A DNA stretch of 12,177 nucleotides from positions 1 to 12,177 of the forward strand of contig JBFKFZ010000079.1 of the NCBI GenBank assembly GCA_041633555.1, written 5' to 3'. The stretch comes from JAHEAO01 sp041633555. GTDB taxonomy: Bacteria; Pseudomonadota; Alphaproteobacteria; Rhodobacterales; Rhodobacteraceae. The translations under genes were made by a program, and so were the position numbers. The notes under the pieces were generated by a model. It saw only the letters and a list, made by a program, of their open reading frames with translations, had not been told where the DNA came from and ran no database searches. Shown one piece after another: positions 1 through 6,439 of the stretch (position 1 is the first letter of the stretch; each line of letters opens with the position of its first letter).

Positions 1-677
1 ATGCCTTCCTGGTCCATGCCGAGGGCATAGAGCAGCGTCGTTACCGGAAGTTTCCGGCGCCGGTCGATCCGGGCATAGACGATGTCCTTGGCGTCGAACT
101 CGAAATCCAGCCACGAGCCGCGATAGGGAATGATGCGGCAGGCGAACAGGAGCTTGCCCGAGGAGTGGGTCTTGCCCTTGTCGTGGTCGAAGAACACGCC
201 GGGCGAGCGGTGCATCTGGGAAACGATCACGCGCTCGGTGCCGTTCACGATGAACGTGCCATTCGGGGTCATCAAAGGCATGTCGCCCATAAAGACATCC
301 TGCTCCTTGATGTCCTTGACCGACTTCGCACCGGTATCCTCATCCACATCGAACACGATCAGACGGAGCGTCACCTTCAGCGGGGCGGCATAGGTCATGT
401 CGCGCTGCTGGCATTCCTCGACGTCGTATTTGGGTTTCTCAAGCTCGTACTTGACGAATTCGAGCACCGCGGTCTCGTTGAAATCCTTGATCGGGAAGAC
501 CGACTGGAAGACACCCTTGATGCCTTCGCCGTCCATCGGTTCCGGCTGGTCGCCGGAATTCAGGAACAGGTCATAGCTGGATTTCTGGACCTCGATGAGG
601 TTCGGCATTTCCAGAACTTCGCGGATCTTGCCGAAATATTTGCGGAGTCGTTTCTGGCCAATGTAAGAGGAAGCCAT
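1..677 (-). CDS. rpoB: RNA polymerase beta subunit, N-terminal part (partial)
   Basis: This is the first 225 codons of the beta subunit of DNA-directed RNA polymerase, cut by the left window edge. The reading frame is open from an ATG at 677-675 to base 1. The N-terminus MASSYIGQKRLRKYFGKI is typical of alphaproteobacterial RpoB. The segment at the edge reads PVTTLLYALGMDQEG, which is the conserved beta-protrusion region. An AAAGG ribosome binding site lies rather far (11 bases) upstream. The gene follows rplL on the same strand after a 238-base spacer with two hairpins, as in the usual rplJL-rpoBC transcription unit. No frameshift or other defect is visible. The rifampicin-binding region is not in the window. 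The identification is secure. Confidence 0.97.
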   Translation of the reverse strand, partial: MASSYIGQKRLRKYFGKIREVLEMPNLIEVQKSSYDLFLNSGDQPEPMDGEGIKGVFQSVFPIKDFNETAVLEFVKYELEKPKYDVEECQQRDMTYAAPLKVTLRLIVFDVDEDTGAKSVKDIKEQDVFMGDMPLMTPNGTFIVNGTERVIVSQMHRSPGVFFDHDKGKTHSSGKLLFACRIIPYRGSWLDFEFDAKDIVYARIDRRRKLPVTTLLYALGMDQEG

Positions 678-809
678 GTTCGTAAGCACCTTTCAGTTTT
701 CGCAAGCACACCAGCCGTCGGGGCCACGGGCGGTGCGCCCTTGAAACGGGGGTTTCCGGTCTATTCCTGCGGGGCGTCCCACCGCCCTGCTCCCGATCCG
801 GAACCTCTC

Positions 810-847
810 CTTAGAGAAGGCCCTCGACGTGAAGGGCCCTCTCTAAG
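810..847 (-). promoter_or_regulatory. Stem-loop in the rplL-rpoB spacer (hairpin A)
   Basis: The arms 810-824 and 833-847 are complementary over 15 positions around an 8-base loop. The one non-Watson-Crick position becomes G-U when the minus strand is transcribed, so the stem is continuous in the rplL-rpoB message. No U-run follows, so a simple intrinsic terminator is unlikely. In E. coli the same spacer holds a partial attenuator and an RNase III processing site. A comparable role here is inferred from position and shape. Confidence 0.6.
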
Positions 848-855
848 ACAGGTTC

Positions 856-883
856 GGCTGGGCCCGACAAATCGGACCCAGCC
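856..883 (-). promoter_or_regulatory. Stem-loop just after rplL (hairpin B)
   Basis: The arms 856-867 and 872-883 pair over 12 positions around the 4-base loop CAAA. The single imperfect position is a U-G wobble in the minus-strand RNA. It begins 32 bases after the rplL stop codon and is 8 bases from hairpin A. No U-tract follows. It probably stabilises the rplJL 3' end, attenuates read-through into rpoB, or is a processing site. Confidence 0.55.
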
Positions 884-915
884 TTGGATTTCTTCGGGCC
901 TCGCGGCCCCGGCTC

Positions 916-1290
916 TTAGGCCAGCTCGACTTCGGCGCCAGCTGCTTCCAGCTTTGCCTTGATCTCTTCGGCCTCGGCTTTCGCCGCGCCTTCCTTGACC
1001 TTGCCGCCGGCTTCGACCAGGTCCTTGGCTTCTTTCAGGCCAAGACCGGTGATCGAGCGGACTTCCTTGATCACGTTGATCTTCTGAGCGCCGGCGTTCT
1101 TCAGAACGACGTCGAACTCGGTCTTTTCTTCTTCGGCAGCACCAGCTTCTGCAGCGGGGCCGGCCATCATCACGGCGCCGCCAGCGGCGGGCTCGATGCC
1201 GTATTCGTCTTTCAGGATGGTTTTCAGTTCCTGGGCTTCGAGAAGGGTCAGACCCACGATCTCTTCAGCAAGTTTCTTAAGATCAGCCAT
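916..1290 (-). CDS. rplL: 50S ribosomal protein L7/L12
   Basis: The gene encodes 124 residues, the normal length for bacterial L7/L12, the multimeric acidic stalk protein that recruits GTPase translation factors to the 50S subunit. The N-terminal dimerisation helices (about residues 1-32) are followed by an Ala/Gly-rich hinge (about 35-52, GGAVMMAGPAAEAG). The C-terminal factor-binding domain contains the conserved segment IKEVRSITGLGLKEAKDLVE. The ATG at 1290-1288 starts the canonical MADLKKLAEEIVGLT. Only a weak purine-rich binding site precedes it. rplJ lies 70 bases upstream on the same strand and rpoB lies downstream. The family identification is certain. Confidence 0.98.
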   Translation of the reverse strand: MADLKKLAEEIVGLTLLEAQELKTILKDEYGIEPAAGGAVMMAGPAAEAGAAEEEKTEFDVVLKNAGAQKINVIKEVRSITGLGLKEAKDLVEAGGKVKEGAAKAEAEEIKAKLEAAGAEVELA

Positions 1291-1360
1291 TTTACTGTTT
1301 CCGTTCTTCTAGATGTGTTCCAACGTGCATGGCTTCAAGCCACGCAGGTCACGGGGTTGC

Positions 1361-1876
1361 TTATGCGGCAGCCTTTTCCTCGATCGTGGAAAGGATGCTT
1401 GCGATGTTCGAAGCAGGCGCGCCAATGGCCCCGGCGATGTTGGCGGCTGGCGCCGCGATGCAACCGGCGATGGAAGCGATTAGCTCCTCGCGCGACGGCA
1501 TCTTGGCGACAGTTTTGACACCGTCGACGTCCAGAGCCGTGCCAGCCATTGCGCCGCCCAGCAGAACGAGTTTCTCGTTCTTCTTGGCGTAGCCATCCAT
1601 GACCTTGGCAGCTGCCACGGGGTCTTCGGAATAGGCCAGTACGGTCATACCAGTGAGAAGATCGGCGATCGAAGCGTTCGGCGTTCCCTCAAGGGCGATT
1701 TTGGCGAGCTTGTTCTTGGCAACGCGTACGGATCCGCCCGCTTCACGCATTTGCGCGCGCAGATCCTGCATTTCGGCAACCGTGAGACCCGCGTAATGTG
1801 CTACCACTACGACGCCAGAGCTTTCAAAGATCTGGCCAAGTTCCTCGACCACTTTCTCTTTTTGTGCTCTATCCAC
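1361..1876 (-). CDS. rplJ: 50S ribosomal protein L10
   Basis: The gene encodes 171 residues of L10, the stalk base that binds 23S rRNA and carries L7/L12 dimers on its C-terminal helix. The chosen start is GTG at 1876-1874. It gives VDRAQKEKVVEELGQIF, the start expected for alphaproteobacterial L10, and is preceded eight bases upstream by GGAG (1884-1887). The frame stays open to an ATG at 2155, but that extension is unlike any L10 and covers the regulatory leader. Conserved segments include VVVAHYAGLTVAEMQDLR and RVAKNKLAKIAL. The C-terminal helical tail has a near-repeat of GAIGAPASNIA. In many bacteria L10 or the L10-L12 complex represses its own leader. A candidate leader switch is annotated separately. 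Confidence 0.97.
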   Translation of the reverse strand: MDRAQKEKVVEELGQIFESSGVVVVAHYAGLTVAEMQDLRAQMREAGGSVRVAKNKLAKIALEGTPNASIADLLTGMTVLAYSEDPVAAAKVMDGYAKKNEKLVLLGGAMAGTALDVDGVKTVAKMPSREELIASIAGCIAAPAANIAGAIGAPASNIASILSTIEEKAAA

Positions 1877-2212
1877 AGTTTCACTCCAATTTTGGAGGGT
1901 GACCCCTCCGGCTCGTATTTTGCCGGGAAAGTGCCCGACAGTCGGGTCCTTACGGGTCCTTCGCAAATTCGCCCGAGGCCTCAAGCCGCGGAATTCTTTG
2001 TTCATTTCCCGTCTCAGGCAGGAATTACGGCACGTTGCCACCCACCATCTTGGACGAATCATCCAGAAGACCCCGAATCCGAGGCCTCCTGAACGGGGCG
2101 GTATTAGGGGGTTTGGACGGGAATGTGAAGGGCAAAGCCGGGAAATCGCCGCCACATTTCTGCACCGTCGATCACGATCCTTTGTTCAGGCTGATGATAA
2201 ACCTGCTTTGCG
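1877..2212 (-). promoter_or_regulatory. Non-coding rplJ upstream region and long leader
   Basis: This 336-base gap between the phhA stop and the rplJ start holds no convincing gene. In minus-strand order it contains a possible promoter (TTCACA at 2129-2124, 17-base spacer, TAATAC at 2106-2101). It then has a tandem repeat of AAGGACCCG (1961-1953 and 1951-1943) and an inverted repeat CCCGAC-T-GTCGGG (1946-1934). The SD-proximal alternative hairpins complete it. If the promoter is right, the leader is about 210-220 bases, long enough for an L10-binding structure. The -10 match is poor, so the promoter is tentative. Confidence 0.4.
1884..1909 (-). promoter_or_regulatory. Two mutually exclusive hairpins over the rplJ ribosome binding site
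   Basis: On the minus strand GGAGGG (1909-1904) can pair with CCCTCC (1899-1894) around a 4-base loop. The CTCCA inside that second arm can instead pair with TGGAG (1888-1884), which contains the rplJ Shine-Dalgarno sequence. The first fold exposes the binding site and the second hides it. These pairings are read directly from the sequence. A role in L10 or L10-L12 autoregulation is inferred from the well-known control of rplJ in other bacteria. Confidence 0.5.
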
Positions 2213-3010
2213 CTACGAGGCAAGCTGCTTTGGTTCATATTTCGGAGCATGCAATCCAAGCGCCCGGGCCTTGGCGATATCGGCCAGGAGGTCACGCTCG
2301 GCGGCGGCAAAGAGGCTGTCGATATCGTCGAGCACGAAATAGACCGGCTGGTGAATGTCGATCCGGTAAGGCGTCCGCAGGATATCAATGACATCGAAGG
2401 GGCGCCGCTCGGCTATGTCGCTGATGACCGAATAGGGCAGCTCGGTGGGCGACGAGGCGAGGCCCGAACCCAGCGCTTTGATCTCGCCTTTCGTGCGGGT
2501 CAGGCCGAATTCGATGCTGAACCAGTAGAGCCGGATCAGCCAGGAATAGTCCTTCGCCTCGGCCTGCAGCCCGGCCTGCCCGATGGCTTGCGAGAAATTG
2601 GCGAAACGCGGGTCGGTCAGAAGCGGCGTGTGACCGAAAAGTTCATGAAAGATGTCCGGCTCTTCGATATAGTCAAAATCCTTGCGGCTGCGGATGAAGG
2701 AGGCGGCGGGGAACGTCCGGTTCGCCAGCATGCCGAAGAACTTGCCGAAACCGATCAGGGCGGGGACGGGTTGCACCTGCCATCCGGTCAGATCGCGGAG
2801 GACCGCCGAAAGATCCGGACATTGCGGCACGCGATCCCGTGGCAGATCCATCTTCTCGAGCCCGGCGAGATATTCGGGCGCGGAGTATCTCTGGACATTC
2901 GGATACTGCTTTCCAACCAGGTCGTGCCAGACGTCATCTTCCTCGGCTGTATAGGCGATATAGCCCTTCTCATCGGGTGACTTGGCTTGATAGGCGGTCT
3001 GCTTCGGCAT
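2213..3010 (-). CDS. phhA: Phenylalanine 4-monooxygenase (tetrahydrobiopterin-dependent)
   Basis: The gene encodes a 265-residue aromatic amino acid hydroxylase that converts phenylalanine to tyrosine using non-haem iron, oxygen and a reduced pterin. The size fits the single-domain bacterial enzymes, which lack the eukaryotic regulatory and tetramerisation domains. The iron ligands are visible as His122 and His127 in DIFHELFGHTPLL and Glu167 in WFSIEFGL. The chosen ATG (3010-3008) has GGAG eight bases upstream and gives MPKQTAYQAK. A longer in-frame ATG at 3139 would overlap the divergent regulator and has no family-like N-terminus. The gene is divergent from an Lrp-type regulator 127 bases away, the usual arrangement for local control of amino acid catabolism. 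Phe rather than Trp specificity follows from the family pattern and was not tested. Confidence 0.94.
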   Translation of the reverse strand: MPKQTAYQAKSPDEKGYIAYTAEEDDVWHDLVGKQYPNVQRYSAPEYLAGLEKMDLPRDRVPQCPDLSAVLRDLTGWQVQPVPALIGFGKFFGMLANRTFPAASFIRSRKDFDYIEEPDIFHELFGHTPLLTDPRFANFSQAIGQAGLQAEAKDYSWLIRLYWFSIEFGLTRTKGEIKALGSGLASSPTELPYSVISDIAERRPFDVIDILRTPYRIDIHQPVYFVLDDIDSLFAAAERDLLADIAKARALGLHAPKYEPKQLAS

Positions 3011-3137
3011 CGGCGTCGCTCCATTTGGCTTGACCGGATTATCGCATGGATCGCACAGAAAACTGTTGCAATCCCGGCGGCTAGGGACATCAATCATGGA
3101 AGAATTTTGCGCGATACCTGTAAGGATACGGAATTTC
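3011..3137. promoter_or_regulatory. Divergent phhA / Lrp-regulator intergenic region with inverted repeat
   Basis: This 127-base region must carry the promoters for both phhA (minus) and the Lrp-family gene (plus). An imperfect inverted repeat is centred on ACAG-AAAA-CTGT (3055-3066) and extends to GC/GC on the flanks with a one-base offset. A GATAAT (minus strand, 3046-3041) could be a phhA -10 box. These are plausible operator and promoter elements, but no strong -35 match supports them. Confidence 0.3.
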
Positions 3138-3608
3138 ATGCCGCCATTTGACGAATATGATCGAAAGATCCTTCAGATACTGCAGAGCGATGGAAAGATC
3201 AGTATGCAGGATCTGGCGGACCGGATTGCCCTGTCGGTCTCTCCCTGCTGGAGGCGGGTTCGCAAGCTGGAGGAGGCGGGGATCATTTCAGGCTACGTGG
3301 CGCTCCTGGACCGGCGCAAGCTGGGCCTGAACACGCTGGCCTATGTGCATGTCTCGCTGACCGATCACAAGGAAGAGACGATCGCCCTGTTCGACGAGTT
3401 CGTCGCCGGCCAGGACCAGGTCGTGGAATGCTGCTCGATCACCGGGGCGGACGATTACCTGCTCAAGGTCGTTGCCGAAGATCCAGAGGGTCTGGAACGT
3501 TTCATCATGCGCCGCATCCTGCATCTGGGAATCGTACGTTCTTCGACCACCCATTTCGTGCTGCGGCAGAAGAAGTACCGGACCGATTTGCCGCTGAATG
3601 CCAGTTGA
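3138..3608 (+). CDS. Lrp/AsnC-family transcriptional regulator, divergent from phhA
   Basis: The gene encodes 156 residues with the two-domain layout of the feast/famine (Lrp/AsnC) family. An N-terminal helix-turn-helix (about residues 4-60) begins FDEYDRKILQILQSDGKISMQDLADRI and includes SVSPCWRRVRKLEEAGII. The C-terminal effector-binding RAM domain (about 65-145) includes VVECCSITGADDYLLKVV, the ligand-pocket region of the family. The ATG at 3138 aligns with family N-termini and follows AAGGA and GGA purine tracts. The frame extends to 3030, but that would overlap phhA's start. Because it is divergent from phhA, it probably senses an aromatic amino acid and controls phhA and itself. That is inference from position. 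The Cys pair at the recognition helix and in the effector domain is unremarkable. Confidence 0.93.
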   Translation: MPPFDEYDRKILQILQSDGKISMQDLADRIALSVSPCWRRVRKLEEAGIISGYVALLDRRKLGLNTLAYVHVSLTDHKEETIALFDEFVAGQDQVVECCSITGADDYLLKVVAEDPEGLERFIMRRILHLGIVRSSTTHFVLRQKKYRTDLPLNAS

Positions 3609-3708
3609 CCAGCAACAGTCAGGCACACGAAATCCTATTGTTTCGATCACATGGTTTTGGCCGTACAATTCGTGCGCTATCTTGCAAGTTATTGAAATCA
3701 AAAGTGTG

Positions 3709-3737
3709 TTGGTAAAACAGGTAAACAAAGCTATAAT
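3709..3737 (+). promoter_or_regulatory. Near-consensus sigma-70-type promoter for the VPLPA-CTERM gene
   Basis: A perfect TATAAT (3732-3737) lies 17 bases after TTGGTA (3709-3714), in an AT-rich stretch unlike its surroundings. Transcription would begin near 3744, about 36 bases before the ATG at 3780. It is the best promoter match in the window. Confidence 0.7.
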
Positions 3738-3779
3738 GACGTGGGGAGTCTTGTTTTGTAACATAAGGGAAACGGTTTG

Positions 3780-4403
3780 ATGGGCTTGAAAAAGGGAATG
3801 ACAATTGTGGCCGCTGCCGCCGCGTTCTGCGGCTTTGCCATGACGGCATCGGCAGCGACCGTGACGGCAACAGTTGACGGCACTGATAACATCTATCTTA
3901 ATAGCTGCAGCAGTTCTAGCGGCAGCTGTAGTACGACCGGTGGAACAGCTGCCTCGGCAGTGTCAGACGGCGGAACCGCGGTGAACTTTGGCGGTCTGGG
4001 AACTCTTGATGTGACCGCCTCGGGATCAGTTGTGGACCGGGGACCGAATTTTTCTTCGACCTCCCCGGACGGGGTGCCCTCGCGACCCATTCTACACGGC
4101 TTGACCAGATTTGCCCTGATTGGCGTCTGGAGCAGCACGAGCGATGTCATAACCGCGATAGGGAACTCCTTTTTTGTTGGCAGTTCGATATCACTGACCG
4201 CACCGCTGGCTACGACCGCCTATCTCTTCTTGGGCGACAATGACGGTATCTTCAGCGACAATTCCGGCTCCTACTCCGTACGGATAGACTATGAGGCGGC
4301 CAGCGTTAGCGTTGTGCCACTGCCGGCGGCGCTTCCGATGTTGGCATCGGCTTTCGGCATGATCTTTCTGCTTGGCAAACGTCGGCGCAAAGCCGTGGGG
4401 TGA
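3780..4403 (+). CDS. Exported VPLPA-CTERM sorting-domain protein
   Basis: The gene encodes 207 residues. A Sec signal peptide (about 1-25, ending TASA before ATV) is followed by a Ser/Gly/Thr-rich, probably beta-structured body. A C-terminal tripartite sorting signal closes it: VPLPA at 179-183, a hydrophobic helix (about 184-198) and a basic RRRK cluster at 201-204. This is the VPLPA variant of PEP-CTERM, recognised by a dedicated exosortase that is not in this window. The segment FLGDNDGIFSDNSGSYSV resembles the calcium-lectin-like beta-strand motif common in exported CTERM proteins. A Cys pair (43 and 50) flanks a Ser run. The ATG at 3780 has AAGGGA nine bases upstream; a TTG three bases earlier is an alternative. 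The exact surface or biofilm role is unknown. Confidence 0.88.
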   Translation: MGLKKGMTIVAAAAAFCGFAMTASAATVTATVDGTDNIYLNSCSSSSGSCSTTGGTAASAVSDGGTAVNFGGLGTLDVTASGSVVDRGPNFSSTSPDGVPSRPILHGLTRFALIGVWSSTSDVITAIGNSFFVGSSISLTAPLATTAYLFLGDNDGIFSDNSGSYSVRIDYEAASVSVVPLPAALPMLASAFGMIFLLGKRRRKAVG

Positions 4404-4433
4404 CGGCGGCGCGTTGTCTCCCCTCTGAAAACC

Positions 4434-4462
4434 AAAAGGCGGGCCATGTGGCCCGCCTTTTT
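4434..4462. terminator. Bidirectional rho-independent terminator between the CTERM gene and rplA
   Basis: An 8-bp GC-only stem (GGCGGGCC 4438-4445, GGCCCGCC 4450-4457) with the loop ATGT is flanked by AAAA (4434-4437) on the left and TTTTT (4458-4462) on the right. It therefore ends the CTERM transcript on the plus strand and the rplKA transcript on the minus strand. It lies 34 bases after the CTERM stop and 20 bases after the rplA stop. Confidence 0.88.
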
Positions 4463-4482
4463 CCATCCGATTGATCGGAATC

Positions 4483-5181
4483 TCAGTTGCCGGTGGCCGA
4501 CACGACGTCGATCGACACGCCCGGCCCCATGGTCGAGGACAGCGAGACCTTTTTCATGTAGGAGCCCTTGGCGCCGGTCGGCTTGGCCTTCTGCACGGCA
4601 TCGACAAAGGCACGGACATTCTCGACGAGCTGTTTCTCGTCGAACGACGCCTTGCCGACGCCGGCATGAACAACGCCAGCCTTTTCCGCCTTGAACTGAA
4701 CCTCGCCACCCTTGGCGGCGGCGACGGCGGCGGCGACGTCCATCGTCACGGTGCCGACCTTGGGGTTTGGCATCAGGTTGCGCGGGCCCAGCACCTTGCC
4801 GAGACGGCCGACGATCGGCATCATGTCCGGCGTTGCGATGCAGCGGTCGAACTCGATCTTGCCGCCCTGGATGGTTTCCATCAGGTCTTCGGCGCCAACG
4901 ATATCCGCCCCGGCTTTCTTGGCCTCTTCGGCTTTGTCGCCGCGGGCGAAGACCGCCACGCGCACAGTCTTGCCAGTGCCGTTTGGCAGCGCCACGACGC
5001 CGCGGACCATCTGGTCGGCATGGCGCGGATCGACGCCGAGATTCATGGCGATCTCGACGGTTTCATCGAATTTCGCCTTGGCATTGCCCTTGACGAGCTT
5101 GACGGCTTCTTCGACCGAAAGGTTGCCTTTGCCAGCGAAGGCTTCGCGCGCGGCAGTGGTGCGTTTTCCAAACTTTGCCAT
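4483..5181 (-). CDS. rplA: 50S ribosomal protein L1
   Basis: The gene encodes 232 residues, the normal length of L1, which binds 23S rRNA at the mobile L1 stalk and helps release deacylated tRNA. The N-terminus MAKFGKRTTAAREAF and the conserved segments NLGVDPRHADQMVRGVVALPNGTGK and GRLGKVLGPRNLMPNPKVGT are all present. The ATG at 5181-5179 has an AGGGG binding site eight bases upstream that overlaps the rplK stop region, and only five bases separate the genes. L1 is the classic autogenous repressor of rplKA, binding the rplK leader. A strong terminator follows the gene. Nothing is missing or unusual. Confidence 0.98.
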   Translation of the reverse strand: MAKFGKRTTAAREAFAGKGNLSVEEAVKLVKGNAKAKFDETVEIAMNLGVDPRHADQMVRGVVALPNGTGKTVRVAVFARGDKAEEAKKAGADIVGAEDLMETIQGGKIEFDRCIATPDMMPIVGRLGKVLGPRNLMPNPKVGTVTMDVAAAVAAAKGGEVQFKAEKAGVVHAGVGKASFDEKQLVENVRAFVDAVQKAKPTGAKGSYMKKVSLSSTMGPGVSIDVVSATGN

Positions 5182-5186
5182 AGCGA

Positions 5187-5615
5187 TTATCCCCTCACCT
5201 CGATACCCATGGACCGTGCGGAGCCCAGGATGATCTGCATTGCCGCCTCGACGCTGTTGGCGTTGAGGTCCTTCATCTTGGCCTCGGCAATCTCCTTGAC
5301 CTGCGCCACGGAGACCGAACCTGCGGTTTCACGACCGGGGATCTTCGAGCCGGATTTCAGCTTGGCGGCCTTCTTCAGGTAGTAGGACGCCGGGGGCGTC
5401 TTGATATCCATCGTGAAGGACTTGTCCTGATAGTACGAGATCACGGTCGGGCACGGGGCGCCCGGCTCCAGCTCCTGCGTCTTGGCATTGAACGCCTTGC
5501 AGAATTCCATGATGTTGATCCCGCGCTGACCCAGGGCGGGTCCGACCGGCGGGGACGGGTTGGCCTGGCCCGCTTTCACTTGCAGCTTCAGCGTGCCCAC
5601 GAGTTTCTTGGCCAT
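5187..5615 (-). CDS. rplK: 50S ribosomal protein L11
   Basis: The gene encodes 142 residues of L11, the GTPase-centre protein needed for stringent-response sensing by RelA-type enzymes and the site of thiostrepton binding. The N-terminal domain has the diagnostic Pro-rich switch segment GQANPSPPVGPALGQRGINIMEFCKAFN. The C-terminal RNA-binding domain contains KTPPASYYLKKAA and later a GSARSMGIEV ending. An AGGAG binding site lies six bases before the ATG at 5615-5613. It is directly followed by rplA and preceded by nusG on the same strand, so the four genes secE-nusG-rplK-rplA form one likely operon. Confidence 0.98.
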   Translation of the reverse strand: MAKKLVGTLKLQVKAGQANPSPPVGPALGQRGINIMEFCKAFNAKTQELEPGAPCPTVISYYQDKSFTMDIKTPPASYYLKKAAKLKSGSKIPGRETAGSVSVAQVKEIAEAKMKDLNANSVEAAMQIILGSARSMGIEVRG

Positions 5616-5722
5616 GAGGCCTCTCCTTTTTCACCTCCGCCAGCATCGCGTTGCCGGCGGTCTTCGGTTTAGTGGTCCGGCCGGCAGGCGCGCGCGCCCT
5701 GACCTCCCACACTCACATCACG
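5616..5722 (-). promoter_or_regulatory. nusG-rplK spacer with GC palindrome (possible L1-responsive leader)
   Basis: This 107-base spacer contains the perfect palindrome GGCGCGCGCGCC (5687-5698). It also has a weaker CCGCC/GGCGG inverted repeat (about 5636-5660) nearer the rplK start. In E. coli the rplK leader is the site of L1 autoregulation. The structure and position fit such a leader, but an L1-binding motif could not be identified with confidence. Confidence 0.3.
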
Positions 5723-6256
5723 TCAGCCGCGCTTGGCGACTTGCGTGAATTCCAGTTCGACCGGGGTCGCCCGGCCAAAGATCGACACCGTCACCTTGAG
5801 GCGCTGGTTGTCTTCGTCCACTTCCTCGACCATGCCATCGAAGCCCTCGAACGGTCCGTCAGAGACCGACACTTTCTCGCCGGTTTCGAAATGGATCAGG
5901 GTGCGCGGCGTTTCCTGGCCTTCTTCGACGCGGTTCAGGATTGCGTTGACCTCATCGTCGCGCATCGGCATCGGCTTGCCCTGCGGGCCGAGGAACCCGG
6001 TAACGCGGTTGATCGAGTTGATCAGATGGTAGCCCTTGTCGCTCATCTCCATCCGCACCAGCACGTAGCCGGGCATGAAGCGGCGCTCTGCGGTCACTTT
6101 CTTGCCGCGGCGCACCTCGATGACCTCTTCGGTCGGAACAAGCACTTCCTCGATCTCGTCTTCCAGGTGCGCGGCGGCGACATCGTGCTTGATCTGCTCG
6201 GCGATCTTCTTCTCGTAGTTCGAGAGAACACTCACCGAATACCACCGTTTCGCCAT
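5723..6256 (-). CDS. nusG: Transcription termination/antitermination factor NusG
   Basis: The gene encodes 177 residues, the normal length. NusG binds the RNA polymerase clamp through its N-terminal NGN domain (about 5-110, including WYSVSVLSNYEKKIAEQI and the conserved RRFMPGYVLVRM). It contacts Rho or ribosomal protein S10 through the C-terminal KOW domain (about 126-177, GEKVSVSDGPFEGFDGMVEE). The linker is charged and variable, as usual. The ATG at 6256-6254 follows a purine-rich but imperfect binding site (AAAGGCAAAGGCAA). It sits between secE and rplK in the classic order. The 183-base gap to secE is larger than in many genomes but shows no gene. Confidence 0.98.
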   Translation of the reverse strand: MAKRWYSVSVLSNYEKKIAEQIKHDVAAAHLEDEIEEVLVPTEEVIEVRRGKKVTAERRFMPGYVLVRMEMSDKGYHLINSINRVTGFLGPQGKPMPMRDDEVNAILNRVEEGQETPRTLIHFETGEKVSVSDGPFEGFDGMVEEVDEDNQRLKVTVSIFGRATPVELEFTQVAKRG

Positions 6257-6439
6257 TTGCCTTTGCCTTTGTCCTTGTCCCGGTCAATGCCGGTTATTTC
6301 CCATATCTTCCAAGCAGTTGACCTGCCCAGCCCCCAGCACAAAGTGGCGAGCAACTCGAATCGAAGCACGCCATGTCGGGGAATTGCGCCCGCCATACAA
6401 GCGAACCCGGGCGAATTCAAGCCTTGAGGGCTGCGATTT

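Noticed and set aside
165..962. Long plus-strand frame (265 codons) opposite rpoB and the end of rplL
   Set aside because: It is antisense to secure genes, has His/Arg/Leu-rich composition typical of shadow frames in GC-rich DNA, and spans the structured rplL-rpoB spacer.
1877..2155. N-terminal extension of rplJ to an upstream ATG
   Set aside because: The added 93 residues are unlike L10, would cover the leader structures, and the GTG at 1876 has a well-placed GGAG and matches family N-termini.
3011..3139. Longer phhA start with 43 extra residues
   Set aside because: It would overlap the start of the divergent Lrp-family gene, and the ATG at 3010 has a good binding site and a family-like N-terminus.
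4471..5382. 303-codon plus-strand frame opposite rplA and rplK
   Set aside because: Its length only reflects the codon bias of the ribosomal genes on the other strand. The His- and Asp-rich composition has no protein-family character.
6232..6420. Small minus-strand frame between secE and nusG
   Set aside because: It overlaps the nusG start, has no clear binding site, and the sequence resembles no known short protein.
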